Below, in pieces: positions 10,641 through 21,786 of a stretch of DNA of 64,000 nt. Positions within the stretch are counted from its first letter, which is position 1. Every line of letters starts with the position of its first letter. The stretch is from positions 49,768,552 to 49,832,551 of the forward strand of contig CM023540.1 in NCBI GenBank assembly GCA_013350335.1. The letters are read 5' to 3'. This DNA comes from Chimonanthus salicifolius (taxonomy: Eukaryota > Streptophyta > Magnoliopsida > Laurales > Calycanthaceae). Both the position numbers and the translations under genes were made by a program. The notes below the pieces were generated by a model that saw only the letters and a list, made by a program, of their open reading frames with translations, was not told where the DNA came from and searched no databases.

Positions 10641-11245
10641 TGATTTTGAATCAGATTCAAGTCCAAAGTCATCCTCAGAGTTCGTGCACTACTGCTCCCC
10701 AGTCAGACTCCGAGTTAATGCCTACTTCTCCAGACATCGTGACCCCTCAAACAGTGCCTATCTTGGAGATTGAACCAGTTGTGTTGCCGGCACCACAGTC
10801 GATGCAACCAACGAGTGTCGATCCACCGCTACCTACACCTCCATCACCTTCCCTGCCGCCACCGCAACTTACCCAACCTTCTCCATTACCCAAACTTGAT
10901 CCCATTACGGATACCAAGAATTCCCCTTTGGTTATTCGTCCACTCTCAAGCCCGCCTCCTATCATCTCATTGGAGCCTCGTCCGACAGACCATCAAGACC
11001 GTGTGCTTACTCAGTGCCATAAGAAGACCCCTTGGCCATCTGCTTGGTCGTCAATGCCTGAGCCCGTTTGCAGTCCTTGGCTTCTTCACCCCACCGAAGG
11101 AAAGTTCTCATCGTCCATGCATTGAAGTTTGTGCAGTTCATAGCTTCATCATTTGCATCTTCGGCCTTGGACTTCGTTTTTGTTTGGTGCGTTGTGATTT
11201 TGTTGATTTCAACTCGAGGACGAGTTCTTTTCAAGAGAAGGGGAA

Positions 11246-11634
11246 TGATGTAGGACACGCAGCTCATAGGCCCAATTTTAGTATTTATTATTTTTGTATT
11301 TTCGCATTATTTTATTTTTAGAACTCTTATTTAACAAGGAAGTCAGGTCGGTGGCTTTCCCAATTTATTTAGGAAGTCTAGGATAAGATTAGAAGTTCTA
11401 TTTTCATTTTAGAATAATTAGGAAGTTTCCTCCTTTGATTAGGAGTCCTTTTCTATTTTTATCTCTTTCTTTTCTTATAAATATGATAGATTTAAGAGAG
11501 GGATACACCTCTATTCGAATAATAAATTAAAAATTCAAATTTATCTGGTTGATTTTTGTCTTCTCCTACTTCTGCCCAAGTTGCAAACATTTCTATCTTC
11601 TTCCTGCCTAGTTGCAAGCAGTGCTCCTGCATCA
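11246..11634 (+). repeat. 3' LTR of the 3.0-kb element
   Basis: 389 bp starting TGATGTAGGACACG and ending GCATCA. It is highly similar to 8619-9003, with scattered substitutions and a 3-bp indel near CTTCTCCTACTTC. The polypurine tract sits immediately upstream at 11235-11245. Confidence 0.85.
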
Positions 11635-11639
11635 GTTAC

Positions 11640-11990
11640 CTCTCAAAAAAAAAAGCAAACAGATCTAAAACAACATCTGCCAAGAAAGAGTGGATTGAAC
11701 CCACTCTAAAATCAGATTCTGTCAAAAAGAAAAGTAGTCTAGATTCTAGAAACTACCCAACTGAATCATGTTTCTGCGATGCAAAAGATAGGGAATGCAA
11801 CCATTGCTAACAGCAATTTGGGAACTAAGCCAGTAACTAAGCAGAAGAATTCTATCTAAATAAGTTCGCTGTTCTATCTGATATGGATGGAAATTCTGAT
11901 GCCACTGCTGATGAAAAGGAAAAGGAAATGGTAAATGAGTATATTCAGACTTGTCTTTTTAAGCCTAGTATTTCACACTAACCTCCTCCC
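11640..11990 (+). pseudogene. LINE poly-A tail then C-terminal part of LINE ORF1
   Basis: CTCTC and ten A's at 11640-11654 end the 5'-truncated LINE. The following frame (11655-11990) is Lys/Ser-rich and contains AVLSDMDGNSD, a phrase typical of the end of plant L1 ORF1 just before ORF2. It is interpreted as the continuation of the ORF1 that starts near 6816. No clear target duplication for the truncated LINE could be found between 7580-7680 and 11655-11680. Confidence 0.45.
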
Positions 11991-11997
11991 TTTCATC

Positions 11998-12640
11998 ATG
12001 AATGCTCTTATATGAAATGTTGAGGTCTCAATAGACCTTAAATGCAAAATGATGTTAGAGAGAGAATCAATTATAATCATGTCTCTTTAGTCTGTTGGTC
12101 TAAATGTAAAGTAAGAGAAATTAATATCGTAAGAGTAGCTAGGAGTTCTTTTCCTGCTAATTAGAAATTTTCTACTAATCCTTCTGTTTGTGGTAAGGTT
12201 CATACTCGGAATGCCTGGAAAAATAATCTGCAGATGAAAATTCTCCATATTTCAAATCAGCTCATTCATTTTAGAATAAATCTCCTGACATTGAAGATAC
12301 CTTTTTCTTCACAGGGCATCGATGTGAAAATAAACCTGAAGATAGGCTATCTCTATGGGAAGATATTAGAAGACAGGCTTCTTGTACTTCCGGCCATTGG
12401 GTGCATGCTGGGGATTTTAATTGTGTCCATTATTCTTATGAGAGAAGAGGGAATAATTCAGATCCGAAGACTATGGAAGACTTCAATAATTGCATCTTTT
12501 ATGCAAAACTCATTGATATGAACATCTCTGGGGCAGTAATTCTTCATATGGCGACAAGAGAATTGAATCTAAGATTCATAGAGCTCTTTGAATCTTGCAG
12601 TTATATCTACTCTTAGCAGTGCTAATGGTCAATATTTAGC
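11998..12640 (+). pseudogene. LINE ORF2, endonuclease domain remnant
   Basis: The ATG at 11998 opens MNALI, the usual start of plant L1 ORF2 (MNxLxWNxRGL), and a stop follows at once. The most telling piece is HAGDFNCVHYSYERRGNN at about 12404-12460, the conserved G-D-F-N block of the AP-endonuclease-like domain that nicks target DNA. It is followed by MEDFNNCIFYAKLIDM. Multiple stops and frameshifts occur, so the domain is inactive. Confidence 0.65.
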
Positions 12641-12799
12641 TACCATGCTCACTGACCAAGCAGCTATTCTCTTAGATCTTAGCAGCAGACAGCCTATGCC
12701 CATTCCTTTCCATTTCTTTAGTTACTGGTGTAAGCAAGAACGCTTCTACACTGTCCAGTCAGCTTGGACGACAAATATCACAGGTTTCCCATGTTTACA

Positions 12800-14200
12800 C
12801 TAGTCGATAAGCTTGAGGCAGTTAAAAGCAACCTTAAGGAATAGAACCAGAAATACAAATCTATCAGTCCTCGCATACGGGACTGCGCAAAGATATCTTA
12901 GGACTGCGCAAGAAGATGCTTGGGCTAATCCATCTGCTGAAAATATAAGGAAAGAGAAATCTGCAGAATTTCGGCTCAAAGAAATGCTGAAAAGCTGAAA
13001 TATCTATGTGCCAGCAGAAAAATGGGGTCATTCATTTGAATTTAAATGATACGACTAGCAAATTCTTTCACTCTGCCTTCAGAACTAGACAGGCTTACAA
13101 TCACATCCATCAGATTTGTTGATGAAGATGGAAGAAGCCATCAGTCCTTTGCTGGAATACGTGATGTTTTGGTTCGCTATTATTCCAATTTGTTTGCCCA
13201 AATATTCAAAATGAAGAACCTGATATGAGATATTTTCATCATCCTGGCAAGTTTAACGAAGCTCTTTTTTCAAAGCTCTGTTCTGAAGTCAATCAGAGAG
13301 TAGTTGAATATGAGATCAGTAAAGCTAATCGTAAGAAAGCACCAGGACCTGATTTATTTAACGCCATATTCTACAAGATTGTTTACCTATTATTGGTGCA
13401 GACACTGTGGAGGCTGTCAAAAGTTTCTTTACATTACCTAAGTTGCTGCATCAACTGAAAGCAACTTTCATCACCTTAATTCTAAAGAAGCCAGGTGCAA
13501 ATACCCCTCATAAGTTCAGGCCCATTTCTCTTATGAATGAAGCCTTATAAAATTGTTGCAAGAATTCTAGGTGAAAGACTAGAGCCTATTATGTCCAATA
13601 TTATAAGCCCAGTACAATCAGCTTTTGTCCCAGGAAGAAATATTTCAAACAATATCCTTCTCATCCATGATTTGAATAGAGGCATCCATCTTGGTCAAGG
13701 CCCTCCTAGGATGTGTATTAAAGTTGATCTTCGCAAGGCCTTTGATAGTGTCAAATGTTACTATAATTTCTCTACTATGGAAGCTATGGGTTTTCCTCCT
13801 CGTTGGATAAATTGGATTGAAGCTTGTATTACAAATCCATCTTTTCTATTCTGGTGGATGGCAGTCCTTGTGGATTTTTTAAAAGCACAAAAGGAATTCA
13901 ACAAGGAGAACCCCCCTTTCCCCTTTATATTTTGCACCTGTATGTAATCACTTACATACATCTTTAAATTATTGTATTAAAGCTGGGCTCATTGAGATTC
14001 CTTATAAAAGAGGGGATATTGAGATTTCGCATCTATTAATTGCAGACGATTTGCTTGTATTCGGTTCTGCTAACATGCACTCAGCTTATCATCTCAAAAG
14101 TGTGTGTGAAAATTTCTGTTGTGCTTTTGCATTTGATATCAATCTGCAGCAAAGCTCAGTTTTCTATTCTGTTCTTGTGAAATAAGGATGAAATTTTGTA
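12800..14200 (+). pseudogene. LINE ORF2, reverse transcriptase domain remnant
   Basis: Pieces in order: AEFRLKEMLK (12960), TSIRFVDEDGRSH (13100), EISKANRKKAPGPD (13310), YKIVARILGERLEPIM (13543), SAFVPGRNISNNILL (13620) and CIKVDLRKAFDSV (13715, which carries the first catalytic Asp). Next come AMGFPPRWINWIEAC and, at about 14036-14060, LIADDLLVFG with the A-D-D active site. These are motifs 0 to C of a plant L1-clade reverse transcriptase. Frameshifts near 13530, 13850 and 14170 and several stops break it. The active-site Asp pairs are still present. Confidence 0.8.
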
Positions 14201-15420
14201 TTTGTTGGGCATCAATGAAGGCTGCTTACCTGTCAAGTAGTAAGCTCTCCCTCTCTTCTCTTCGTGTATTCATGCATCAGACTTTGTCAGATAAGATCAG
14301 AAAAAGACTTGCTGGCTAGAAAAGTCATTTGCCCTCTATGGCTGGTAGAGTTGAGCTTATTAAATCTGTTCTCCCTATCTTTTCATTTATTCTGGTCTCA
14401 TGCTTTCTTGATTCCAAAGAGCTGTATTTCTGCAATAGAAAGGTGCATTAGAGACTTCTTATGGGGCAAACTGAGGAAAAAAAAACACTATTTCCACCCT
14501 ATTTCTCAGAAAAATATCTGTCTACCAAGGAAAGGAGGAGGATTGGGATTGATTTCAATTGAAGCTTCAAATCAGGACTGCTCTTTTAAGCAAGTTTCGA
14601 TTATAGCCAATAATGATTCAAGCATCTGGGTTGACTGGTTTTGCTGCAAATATCTTAAAAGGAAAATCTATTTGGGATGCTAATATTCCAGCTAATGCCG
14701 ACTTTCAAAAAAACAATTCCAGCTAATGCCTCTTGGGGAGCTCAATCTATCATGAAAATAGAGACAAAGCTAAGCCCTTTATCAAGCATATCATAGAAAA
14801 TGGTAGAAACACCAAGTTTGGACTGATAACTGGTTACCTAAAGGCAGGACCATAGACAGATATGGTTCCAGACCAAATTTTTTTTTTTTTTTGGATTAAC
14901 GTGTGGAGAACTCAGACACAGTCCTACTAAAACCCTCATGGATGAGCCCACTACCCCTAAGGCACACCAATGCTATGGCTTGAGAAGGAGCAAGAAATTT
15001 GGGTTAGCAATTTCTTACATAATGGGATTTGGAGATTGCCCTCAACCACATCTGATGCATTACAAGACATCTAGAAAGAGATCTCTCAGGCTGGCAACAT
15101 TTCCAAGCGAATTTGAGATAGGTATTTTAGTTAGCTGGGCTGATTCGGTATGGCTGTACTGGATGTATTCTGAAGTTTTCTGTTGTAGATTGGACATTTT
15201 TCCATGGCAGGCTTAAGACAAAAGACTTACTTACAATCAGAGGTGTTGGTTGTGGTTCTATTTGTTCTCTTTGTTATGATTGTCCTGAAGCATGCTCTCA
15301 TATTTTCATGGATTGCCAATTCACTTCTTGGATTTGGTCTAAACTAATAGCCAAAATCCATGCTCAAGGCTCTTCTGGTCAAAGAATTGAAGATGAAATT
15401 CACACATACTCCTGTTTTGT
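14201..15420 (+). pseudogene. LINE ORF2, thumb region and zf-RVT domain remnant
   Basis: The frame 14264-14683 gives VELSLLNLFSLSFHLFWSHA and DFLWGKLRKKKHYFHPIS, the segment after the catalytic core. Near 15190-15370 the text DWTFFHGRLKTKDLL, then CSLCYDCPEACSHIFMDC, is the zf-RVT zinc-binding domain with Cys, Cys, His and Cys ligands in place. A poly-T run (14880-14893) followed by unrelated sequence up to about 14990 may be a small insertion on the opposite strand. Confidence 0.7.
14685..14730 (+). mobile_element. 16-bp A-rich insert between 15-bp direct repeats
   Basis: ATTCCAGCTAATGCC occurs at 14685-14699 and again at 14716-14730, separated by a 16-bp insert that contains seven consecutive A's. 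The pattern is that of an extremely truncated LINE insertion with target duplication. A replication-slip duplication with filler DNA would look the same. Confidence 0.5.
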
Positions 15421-16270
15421 GAAAATTCAGAGGAGACCAAGGTTATAGGGAAATTACTTTTTCCAACCTTAGCCTGGCATGTCTAGACTGAGAGAAATAG
15501 AAGAATTTTCCAACAGAAAATATGTGCTAAAGAAGTCATTTTTAGGGACATTGTTTTTGGCCATTCATACGAGGGTCATTTACCTTCCTTCTCTTAATGA
15601 ATTGTGTAGCATTCCATCTTATCTCTAGGCTGAATGAAACCTTCCAACTAATAGCAGCATAACTAAATCTCATTCTTGGCCTAAGATCACTCGCCCTATA
15701 GATTACCCCAAATGTATCACACCATTATTTTTGCAGAGGCAGATCGAAAGGTTGGATATCCCATTATCAATGAAAATAATCTAGCAACCACTAGGAGGTT
15801 AATCTCATACTAGTTCAAATGATATACGGATACAAATCTATCATATTCCATTCAAATTTTCAGATCTGAAGTGCCCCGAGTTTGCTCCTCACCGTATTTG
15901 CTGCCATGCTATTTAGAATCTAATCATGAACCCTGAGACTGCCCCTTGGCATTACACAATTATAGCTAAAGCAGCAGCTCGTCTTTAGAACTCTATCAAG
16001 GACTATAATATGAAGCACTTTGGAAATATGCACAATGATTTGATCAATCGTTTGCAGCGCTTTCTGAACTCTATAAGAGATTTTGATAATTCTGTTAACT
16101 CTTTGAATAGCGGCTAGTTTGTAGTTTGTTGTTGTTGTATCTTCCTCTTTGAATATATTTCTTTGTAAGCATTTGTTTTGAGGACTTTTCTCTTTGGTCC
16201 TCTACTTGTTGATGCATTATTGGGATGTTTACCCTGTTGGATTAAGATCTTTCTTTTATCTTCCAAAAAA
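15421..16270 (+). mobile_element. 3' end of the L1-type LINE, with poly-A
   Basis: Degenerate ORF2 tail, then a T-rich 3' untranslated region (TTTGTAGTTTGTTGTTG onward at 16118) ending in eight A's at 16263-16270. No RNase H domain could be recognised here, in contrast to the truncated LINE at 8056. The poly-A marks the downstream boundary of the nested LINE cluster. Confidence 0.6.
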
Positions 16271-16450
16271 AATGTTAAGTAGAAGAAACAAGGAAAGGAA
16301 GGCACTGAAAACATGGATGGAAGGAATAAGTGAAGATATGATGGAATGTGGAGTACCAAAAGGAATAGTTTAGATGTGATAGAATAGAAGAAAAGAACTC
16401 CAAAAACGGACAGTAGATAGATGTGATCAATGGCTATGATGATGATGATA
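16271..16450 (+). pseudogene. Possible C-terminal fragment of the RTE LINE
   Basis: Directly after the poly-A the sequence translates to RRNKERKALKTWMEGISED and, after stops, DRCDQW. RTE-clade proteins end with a basic stretch, a TWxxxxxxD block and a DRAQW-like block, in that order, after the R-W-F-G-H-V block that is the last thing seen at 4715. This could be the other half of the same RTE copy, split by the 11.5-kb nested LINE cluster. Confidence 0.4.
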
Positions 16451-17264
16451 ACTACAGCAATAATGTGTCAAAACTCTAAAGTGGACCCAACCTCTCACAT
16501 GGACAGAAAATGATGAATGAATGCAAAATCATGTGCACTATCAAATTGACCAAAATGGACCCCTTCAAATCACCTTTAACCATTGATTCTTTTAGCATTA
16601 AGGATAAACCATTGGACAAACATTTATTCTTTTAATACTCAAGCCAACAGTGAAGGTGATTAGGACCAGCATCAGCCTAAGCCAACTATGTTTACAGAGT
16701 GGAGTGATGTGTAGAATGGTTTAGATTGATCATAGCAAGGCCCCACATATAAGCCAGAAGCTAGGGTGGGATTCCACATCGCTTTTTTATTATTATTAAG
16801 AAAAACAAGCATTAAAAAAATTTAAAATATACCCCGTAGAATCTAACATGTGCATTAAAAATCAAATCAAAATGTGTGAATTTGGAAGTACTTCACCACA
16901 CATTACATAGCATAAACATGGTAACGAGTTGCGACTACTATACAAGACTCAGCATGCACATAATTTTGAGCCAGAACAAGCTCCCTGGCAATGAGTTTGT
17001 CACCATTTATCAAAAGACATATACATGCCTTGGTAGATCCAATCCATCAAATGCAGCCAGTTCTAATATTTAGACGATCAGGATTGGCTCCGGAATAGCT
17101 CTCCATGACAGGGGAGGTGGGTGTGATTATTCAATTGAAGTTTTTTTCTGGGTACCTCAGTTAGTCTACTCGCATGGAATGGAATGGCCCTACAGGACCA
17201 CCCAAGAGAAATGGCATCAAGGAAGTTGTGGAAGCTGAGCTGAGTAATGGGGTCTCTTTGATCG
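16451..17264. other. AT-rich non-coding stretch
   Basis: No coding or repeat structure is recognised in these 800 bp. The short open frame at 16876-17073 has no motif. Confidence 0.4.
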
Positions 17265-17432
17265 ATGGGTAGCGAGAACCGCGGGTTAGGAGATAAGGGC
17301 TTCTTCGTCGCTGCTTCTTACGATGATGACGATCCTGTTCTTCTCCATCTATACGTCTCTGTTCCTCGATTTCCTCTCGATATATACAGCAAAATCATTA
17401 GGTGCCGTGTGATATCCCAAGAGCAATTCTAA
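17265..17432 (+). CDS. Small ORF or exon-like fragment, 55 codons, unknown
   Basis: An ATG at 17265 opens a 55-residue frame ending at TAA 17430-17432. It starts MGSENRGLGDKGFFVAAS, followed by four Asp residues and an aliphatic segment PVLLHLYVSVPRFPLDIY. The region is less AT-rich than its surroundings and its amino-acid composition looks like real protein. A possible splice donor AG/GTGCCGTG lies at 17400. Splice-acceptor-like CTTCAG/G occurs near 17755, and TGCGCAG/G near 17560 just before a further open stretch (17557-17660). It could be the first exon of a host gene, a captured gene fragment, or chance. No family was recognised. Confidence 0.35.
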   Translation: MGSENRGLGDKGFFVAASYDDDDPVLLHLYVSVPRFPLDIYSKIIRCRVISQEQF

Positions 17433-17948
17433 CAGGACAGGATAAGACGGGCGTATTGTGAATTAATACGTATCGGCAGGAAAACTGCTGTGAATTTAGT
17501 TTCTCTCAGTCGCTTGCTAGAGCTGCCCTTGTCTGTTCTTATATTTACTGTGCGCAGGCGTGATATCGGTGGATTTATTGAAATGGAAGGTTTACCTTTT
17601 GAGGTCGCAGACTCGCAGTGCATCAGGCCGAGTAGAGTTTGTTTCGGGTTGATGAAAAATAATAATAATAGTAATAATAACAATAAATTGGGATTTTTTT
17701 AAAAAATTGTGAATTTTGTTAACAGTGTACTCGATAATTTCGTTTCGTCTTCAGGAGAGTCTCTGGTACGTTAACGACGGACTCGACGGACTTCGAAAAA
17801 ATGGGAATTTCTGTCTGTATTGCGCTGGAATAGTCCAGCCGCGCTAGCAAAATCCAGTTTACATGTGCTGGTGTAATTGGTGCTAGCATAATCTAGCGCA
17901 TATGCACTAGCAGAACCCAGCCTTTCTAAGCTAGTGTACATAAGCTCG
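17433..17948. other. Flank of solo LTR A, no clear gene
   Basis: Contains an open stretch of about 70 codons at 17490-17702 that runs into an AAT/ATA microsatellite (17657-17690). After that comes sequence with repeated CTAGC words (17845-17935) up to the LTR. Confidence 0.3.
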
Positions 17949-18991
17949 TGTAACACTTCAGATTTTCAGATTATTATTTTATATCACAATTATTTTTTTA
18001 AATGGTAGATTTTAGAATTGAATCTTATATGGATAAGGAATTTGGCCATAATCCAATTAGGACCCAATTAAATTGTGACATTGGTTTTATTGAAAATTAA
18101 ATAGGATAGTGCATAGCTAAATTTTTGATGTGAAATCTATAAATTTATACGCATGAGTGATATGTGGGATTTTAAATCTACAATGATATGCTAGAATATT
18201 TTTAAAAGGGATGAGATATTTAGGAAATAATTAAAAAATTATCATGGCCGAATTTTGGATATTAAATTTATGGGATATGCGCATGACACCTTCCAAAATG
18301 GGAAGCCAAGGTCGGCCAATACTATTTTTATTATTTGCTTTGGCCGAATGGGGGGAATTACTAAATAAAGAACAATGGAGGTCGGCATTGGCATTGCCAT
18401 AAATGGCCAGGTCACACGGCAAAGGAGGGGGCAAGATTATATTAAGAACATTCTAATATTGGATTAAATAGAAGCTTAAAAGGAGAGGCAAGGAGGGGGT
18501 GCACGGTTTTTACAACTCCATTACCAAGTTTTAGTCATCTCTCTCTCTCTCTCAATTCATCATTCTCTTCCACGCCAAGAGCAAGAGAAGAAAGGGCAGC
18601 AACAAGAAGGAGTTCTTGTTTGGAGAAAAGAAAAGGGAAAAGAAAGAAAATTGGAAGAGCAAGAAACCAAAGGGGAAAAGGTTAGTATCTTGCTTAATAA
18701 TTTTATGTTTTGAAACAAAAAGAACCATAGGGTGAACCTCATGATTGGTGATGAGTATTAATGGATTAAATGGAGAAAAAGAACCATAGGGTTCGGCCTT
18801 ATGGCATGGCCGAACCCCATGGAAAGAGATGATTAGTTATTGGGTTTTAAGATTGAAAACCATGGAGAGTGTTGATTTATTAATTGGGTTTATGTTCTTA
18901 GATTTTAAATCATATAAACCTTTGGTGATTTTCGGTTTTAGATTCAAGAAATCAATGAAAGAATATGGAATATGGGTTGGCCATGGCATGG

Positions 18992-19289
18992 CCGAACCAT
19001 GGTTGTTTTATGGCTAATTGATTGGATCTAAAATAATAAAAAGAATGGGTGAGCTTCGGCCATAGTGCATGGTCGAACCCCACCAAACATTCTTATGGAT
19101 AATAATGGGTTAATGTTATGAGTAAATGTTTTATTGATGGCCGAACCATGGCTGTTTTATGGCTAATTGATTGGATCTAAAATAATAAAAAGAAGGGGTG
19201 AGCTTCGGCAATAGTGCATGGCCGAACCCCACCAAACATTCTTATGGATAATAATGGGTTAATGTTATGAGTAAATGTTTTATTGAATC
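18992..19289 (+). repeat. 149-bp tandem duplication in LTR A
   Basis: Two head-to-tail copies, 18992-19140 and 19141-19289, both start CCGAACCATGG and contain one hairpin each. Differences are few (for example GGTTG versus GGCTG), so the duplication is younger than the array itself. Confidence 0.85.
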
Positions 19290-19449
19290 TAAGGTAATGG
19301 CTAAGATCATGAACCATAGGGTTCGGCCATGGTGCTTGGCTAAACCCCATGGGTTAAATTGGGAAAGTAAATGTAAAAGATGGACTTAGATCTACAAGGG
19401 TGAGGTTCAGCCATAGTGCATGGCCGAACCCCACTAGAGTTATTTTTGG

Positions 19450-19830
19450 AAACCTTATTATTTATGGAAGGTATTTGCTAAATTAGAAAGCGTCCCATTA
19501 CGGAAAGTATTGCTAAAATTAGAAAATATCCAAGTATGGAAATGGTTGCAAAATTTAGAAAGATTCCATGTATGGAAATGGTTGCTAAATTTAGAAAGCT
19601 TCCATGTATGGAAGGGGTGGCTAAATTGGAAAGCACTCCAATTTTGGAAAAGAGTTTTCTAATCTTAGAAAGTTTCCATTTATGGAAAGTTAGAATTTAT
19701 ATATGGAAACCTTCCATTCATAGAGGTTGAATATTAAGAAAGTTTCTATTCTTGAAGTGGATATTAAAATTAGAAAATATCTAATTATAGACCATGAAGA
19801 TTATTTATGGAAACTATCTAAGAATGGAAG
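19450..19830 (+). repeat. Degenerate short tandem repeats in LTR A
   Basis: Repeated words TATGGAAATGGTTGC, AAATTTAGAAAG and TTCCATGTATGG recur with a period of roughly 35 bp. Several units also form short inverted repeats (TTTCCAT with ATGGAAA). Confidence 0.6.
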
Positions 19831-20960
19831 GTGGAGATTAGTCAAATGAATGGATTGGTTATCATGAGTGAGGTTCGGCCATGGGTATGGCCGAATCCCA
19901 CTAGGGTTTAATTTTGAGAAACCTTTTAACTATGGAACATAATATCTAAGTATGGGATCTATATTTTGAAAGCATTTAATTATGGAAAGGTGGAGTTAAT
20001 TTGGAAAGTATACACCATAGGGTTCGGCCAAGGTGTATGGCCGAAACCCCATGGTCCAAATTAAGGGATTAATGACATCTTTAATTCAAGGTTAAGGGCT
20101 AATTTATGAATCCGATTATGAACCTATGTTATGAGTGATGTTTTGTGTAGTTTTAAAATAAAAGAAAAGGATACAATGTACGTTATGGATTGATGGTGAA
20201 AGGAATGGCAAAAACGTAATTTCACACCAAAATAGAGAACCATGCATTATGGCTAAACCCCATGAGGTATATTTATGGACTTAATTTGGTTAAAGATTCT
20301 TAAAGGGTCTAATTATTGTAGATTTAAAGGAATGAGGAAATCAATGGCATTTTTGTAAATATGAGAGAATATTAGGACATTGAGTTCGGCCATGGGGTAT
20401 GGCCGAACCCCATGAATTACTTTTATGGGAATATGTGCTTTGGAAGTATGAATGAGTACTTAAGATATGAGCAAGAAAGAAGTCTATGGTTAGGCTCAAT
20501 GGCATTATCGTAATTATGGACAAAAATGATAGACCATGGGTTTCGGCCATGGTGTATGGCCGAACCCCATGGGATTTTGTTTATAGAATTAAAACCTTGT
20601 AATTAGGGGAGAATTGGTGTTGATTTATCATTATATTATAAGGTAATGGGATCTCGCAAGCGATGCGCGATCTGTGATCGAATCTTAGACGGGAACGCAA
20701 GGACTTATAGCGGTCTTTGGTAGGATTCCACCTCTTTGAAACCATGGATTATGTACTTTGTTTTATCTTATAATTGATGAAAATATGTTTCAAAGAATAT
20801 GCTTTATTATGGATTTTAAATGCTATGTTCATGTTGTAAATAGCATGTATTGATTATATTTTAAAGGTTGATTTTATATGCTTGTTTATATGAGGAAAGA
20901 ACATGTGTTTTAAAGTATGATTTTTAAATGCTATGTTTATGTTATAAAATAGCATGTGTT

Positions 20961-21160
20961 TCATAGGCATCTCATGCATGGCATGGGGTGAAGGATCTAT
21001 AACCGGAGGGGTCACACTCCGTCGGGGTGTCCGAAAAACCTATGTGCAATACCTTGATGTGATTTCCATCAAGAAGATTCCAGAGGGTCCACACTCCGCC
21101 GGGGAGCCCGGAAGACCTATGTGGTGGGTACTTTATGTACATGTGATGGGTGGGACTCAT
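20961..21160 (+). repeat. Two-copy structured module of LTR A
   Basis: Conserved lead TCTCATGCATGGCATGGGGTG, then two copies of a module containing CACACTCCGTCGGGG or CACACTCCGCCGGGG and CCGAAAAACC or CCGGAAGACC. Between them is the hairpin CTTGATG, 7-base loop, CATCAAG (21052-21072). The same arrangement occurs in LTR B and in both LTRs of element C. Confidence 0.75.
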
Positions 21161-21786
21161 TGCATATCTGTCATCATTGCATGGCATGGGTTTTACCTGG
21201 TTTTATATATTATATTATAATATATGTTTTGTACTAACCATGTGTTAGCCGTAACTAGGAATACCTACTGGGCGCGTTGTTCTAACACCCTACTTCTACC
21301 CTAGTTGATGATACAGGTAATCAGGGAAACGATGAGCGTAAGATGGACCAGGCATAGGAGCTTGGAAGATCTAGTTTATATATTTTGAATAAAATTACTC
21401 ATGAACTTGTATTTGAGGATTTGGATTTTGGAATGTAATAACTTAGATGCTTGAATGATTTAGTTTGATGATTATGGACGTACTTTGCTATCTGAATAGA
21501 TTAGAACGTGATTCTAATATGATTCCATATGTTGATGATTATGATTCTGCAGTTTTATGATTTTATTCCGCAAGTCGGTATTACTATGTGTGAACCATTT
21601 TATTGGACTGAGTCCATACACACATAGGGTTGACCAGTTAAGGGTTGGACTTTGGGAGTTCGGACTTAGCTCGCGTCGTGACGTCCCGCGCTCTATCACT
21701 CTACTCTGTTACAAAAAAAATATATATATATACACTGAATTTACAGGGAAAAAAACGAGTGAAAAAGGGCGGGGCATTACAGCTCA

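Larger units (their letters stand above)
8614..11639 (+). mobile_element. Non-autonomous Ty3/gypsy-like LTR element, 3.0 kb
   Basis: The element spans 8619-11634 between 5-bp direct repeats GTTAC at 8614-8618 and 11635-11639. Two LTRs of 385 and 389 bp both start TGATGTAGGACACG. A polypurine tract AGAGAAGGGGAA lies directly before the 3' LTR, and an initiator-Met-type primer site ATCAGAGCCAAGG follows the 5' LTR. The interior holds only gag scraps and a proline-rich region, with no protease, reverse transcriptase or integrase. It inserted into the 3' tail of a LINE: removing it joins TTTTTGTTAC to CTCTC plus A's. Confidence 0.9.
18783..20573 (+). repeat. Hairpin array of LTR A
   Basis: About ten imperfect palindromes based on the arm GGTTCGGCC and its complement GGCCGAACC, separated by 3-10 bases. 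They lie near 18784-18822, 19047-19085, 19198-19235, 19314-19350, 19403-19436, 19867-19903, 20015-20054, 20381-20414 and 20538-20573. Outer arms differ between copies: CCATAGG with CCCATGG, GGTGAGG with CCCCACC. The array lies downstream of the likely transcription start, so it would be transcribed. Confidence 0.8.
17944..21786 (+). mobile_element. Solo LTR A of a Tekay-like gypsy family
   Basis: The LTR spans 17949-21781 (3,833 bp). It begins TGTAACACTTC and ends GGGGCATTACA. Flanks are GCTCG (17944-17948) and GCTCA (21782-21786), a 5-bp duplication with one change. Its end region (CTCGCGTCGTGAC, then AAGGGCGGGGCATTACA) and its internal hairpin array are shared with LTR B and with the LTRs of element C. 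No internal region is present, so it is a product of LTR-LTR recombination. A CT-rich transcription-start-like stretch lies at 18538-18555, and a donor-like AG/GTTAGT at 18680-18686. Confidence 0.8.

Noticed and set aside
18783..20573. Regular repeats with spacers that might suggest a CRISPR array
   Set aside because: Repeats are palindromes with variable outer arms and spacers of 60-400 bp inside a plant LTR; there is no cas-like gene and no constant repeat-spacer unit.
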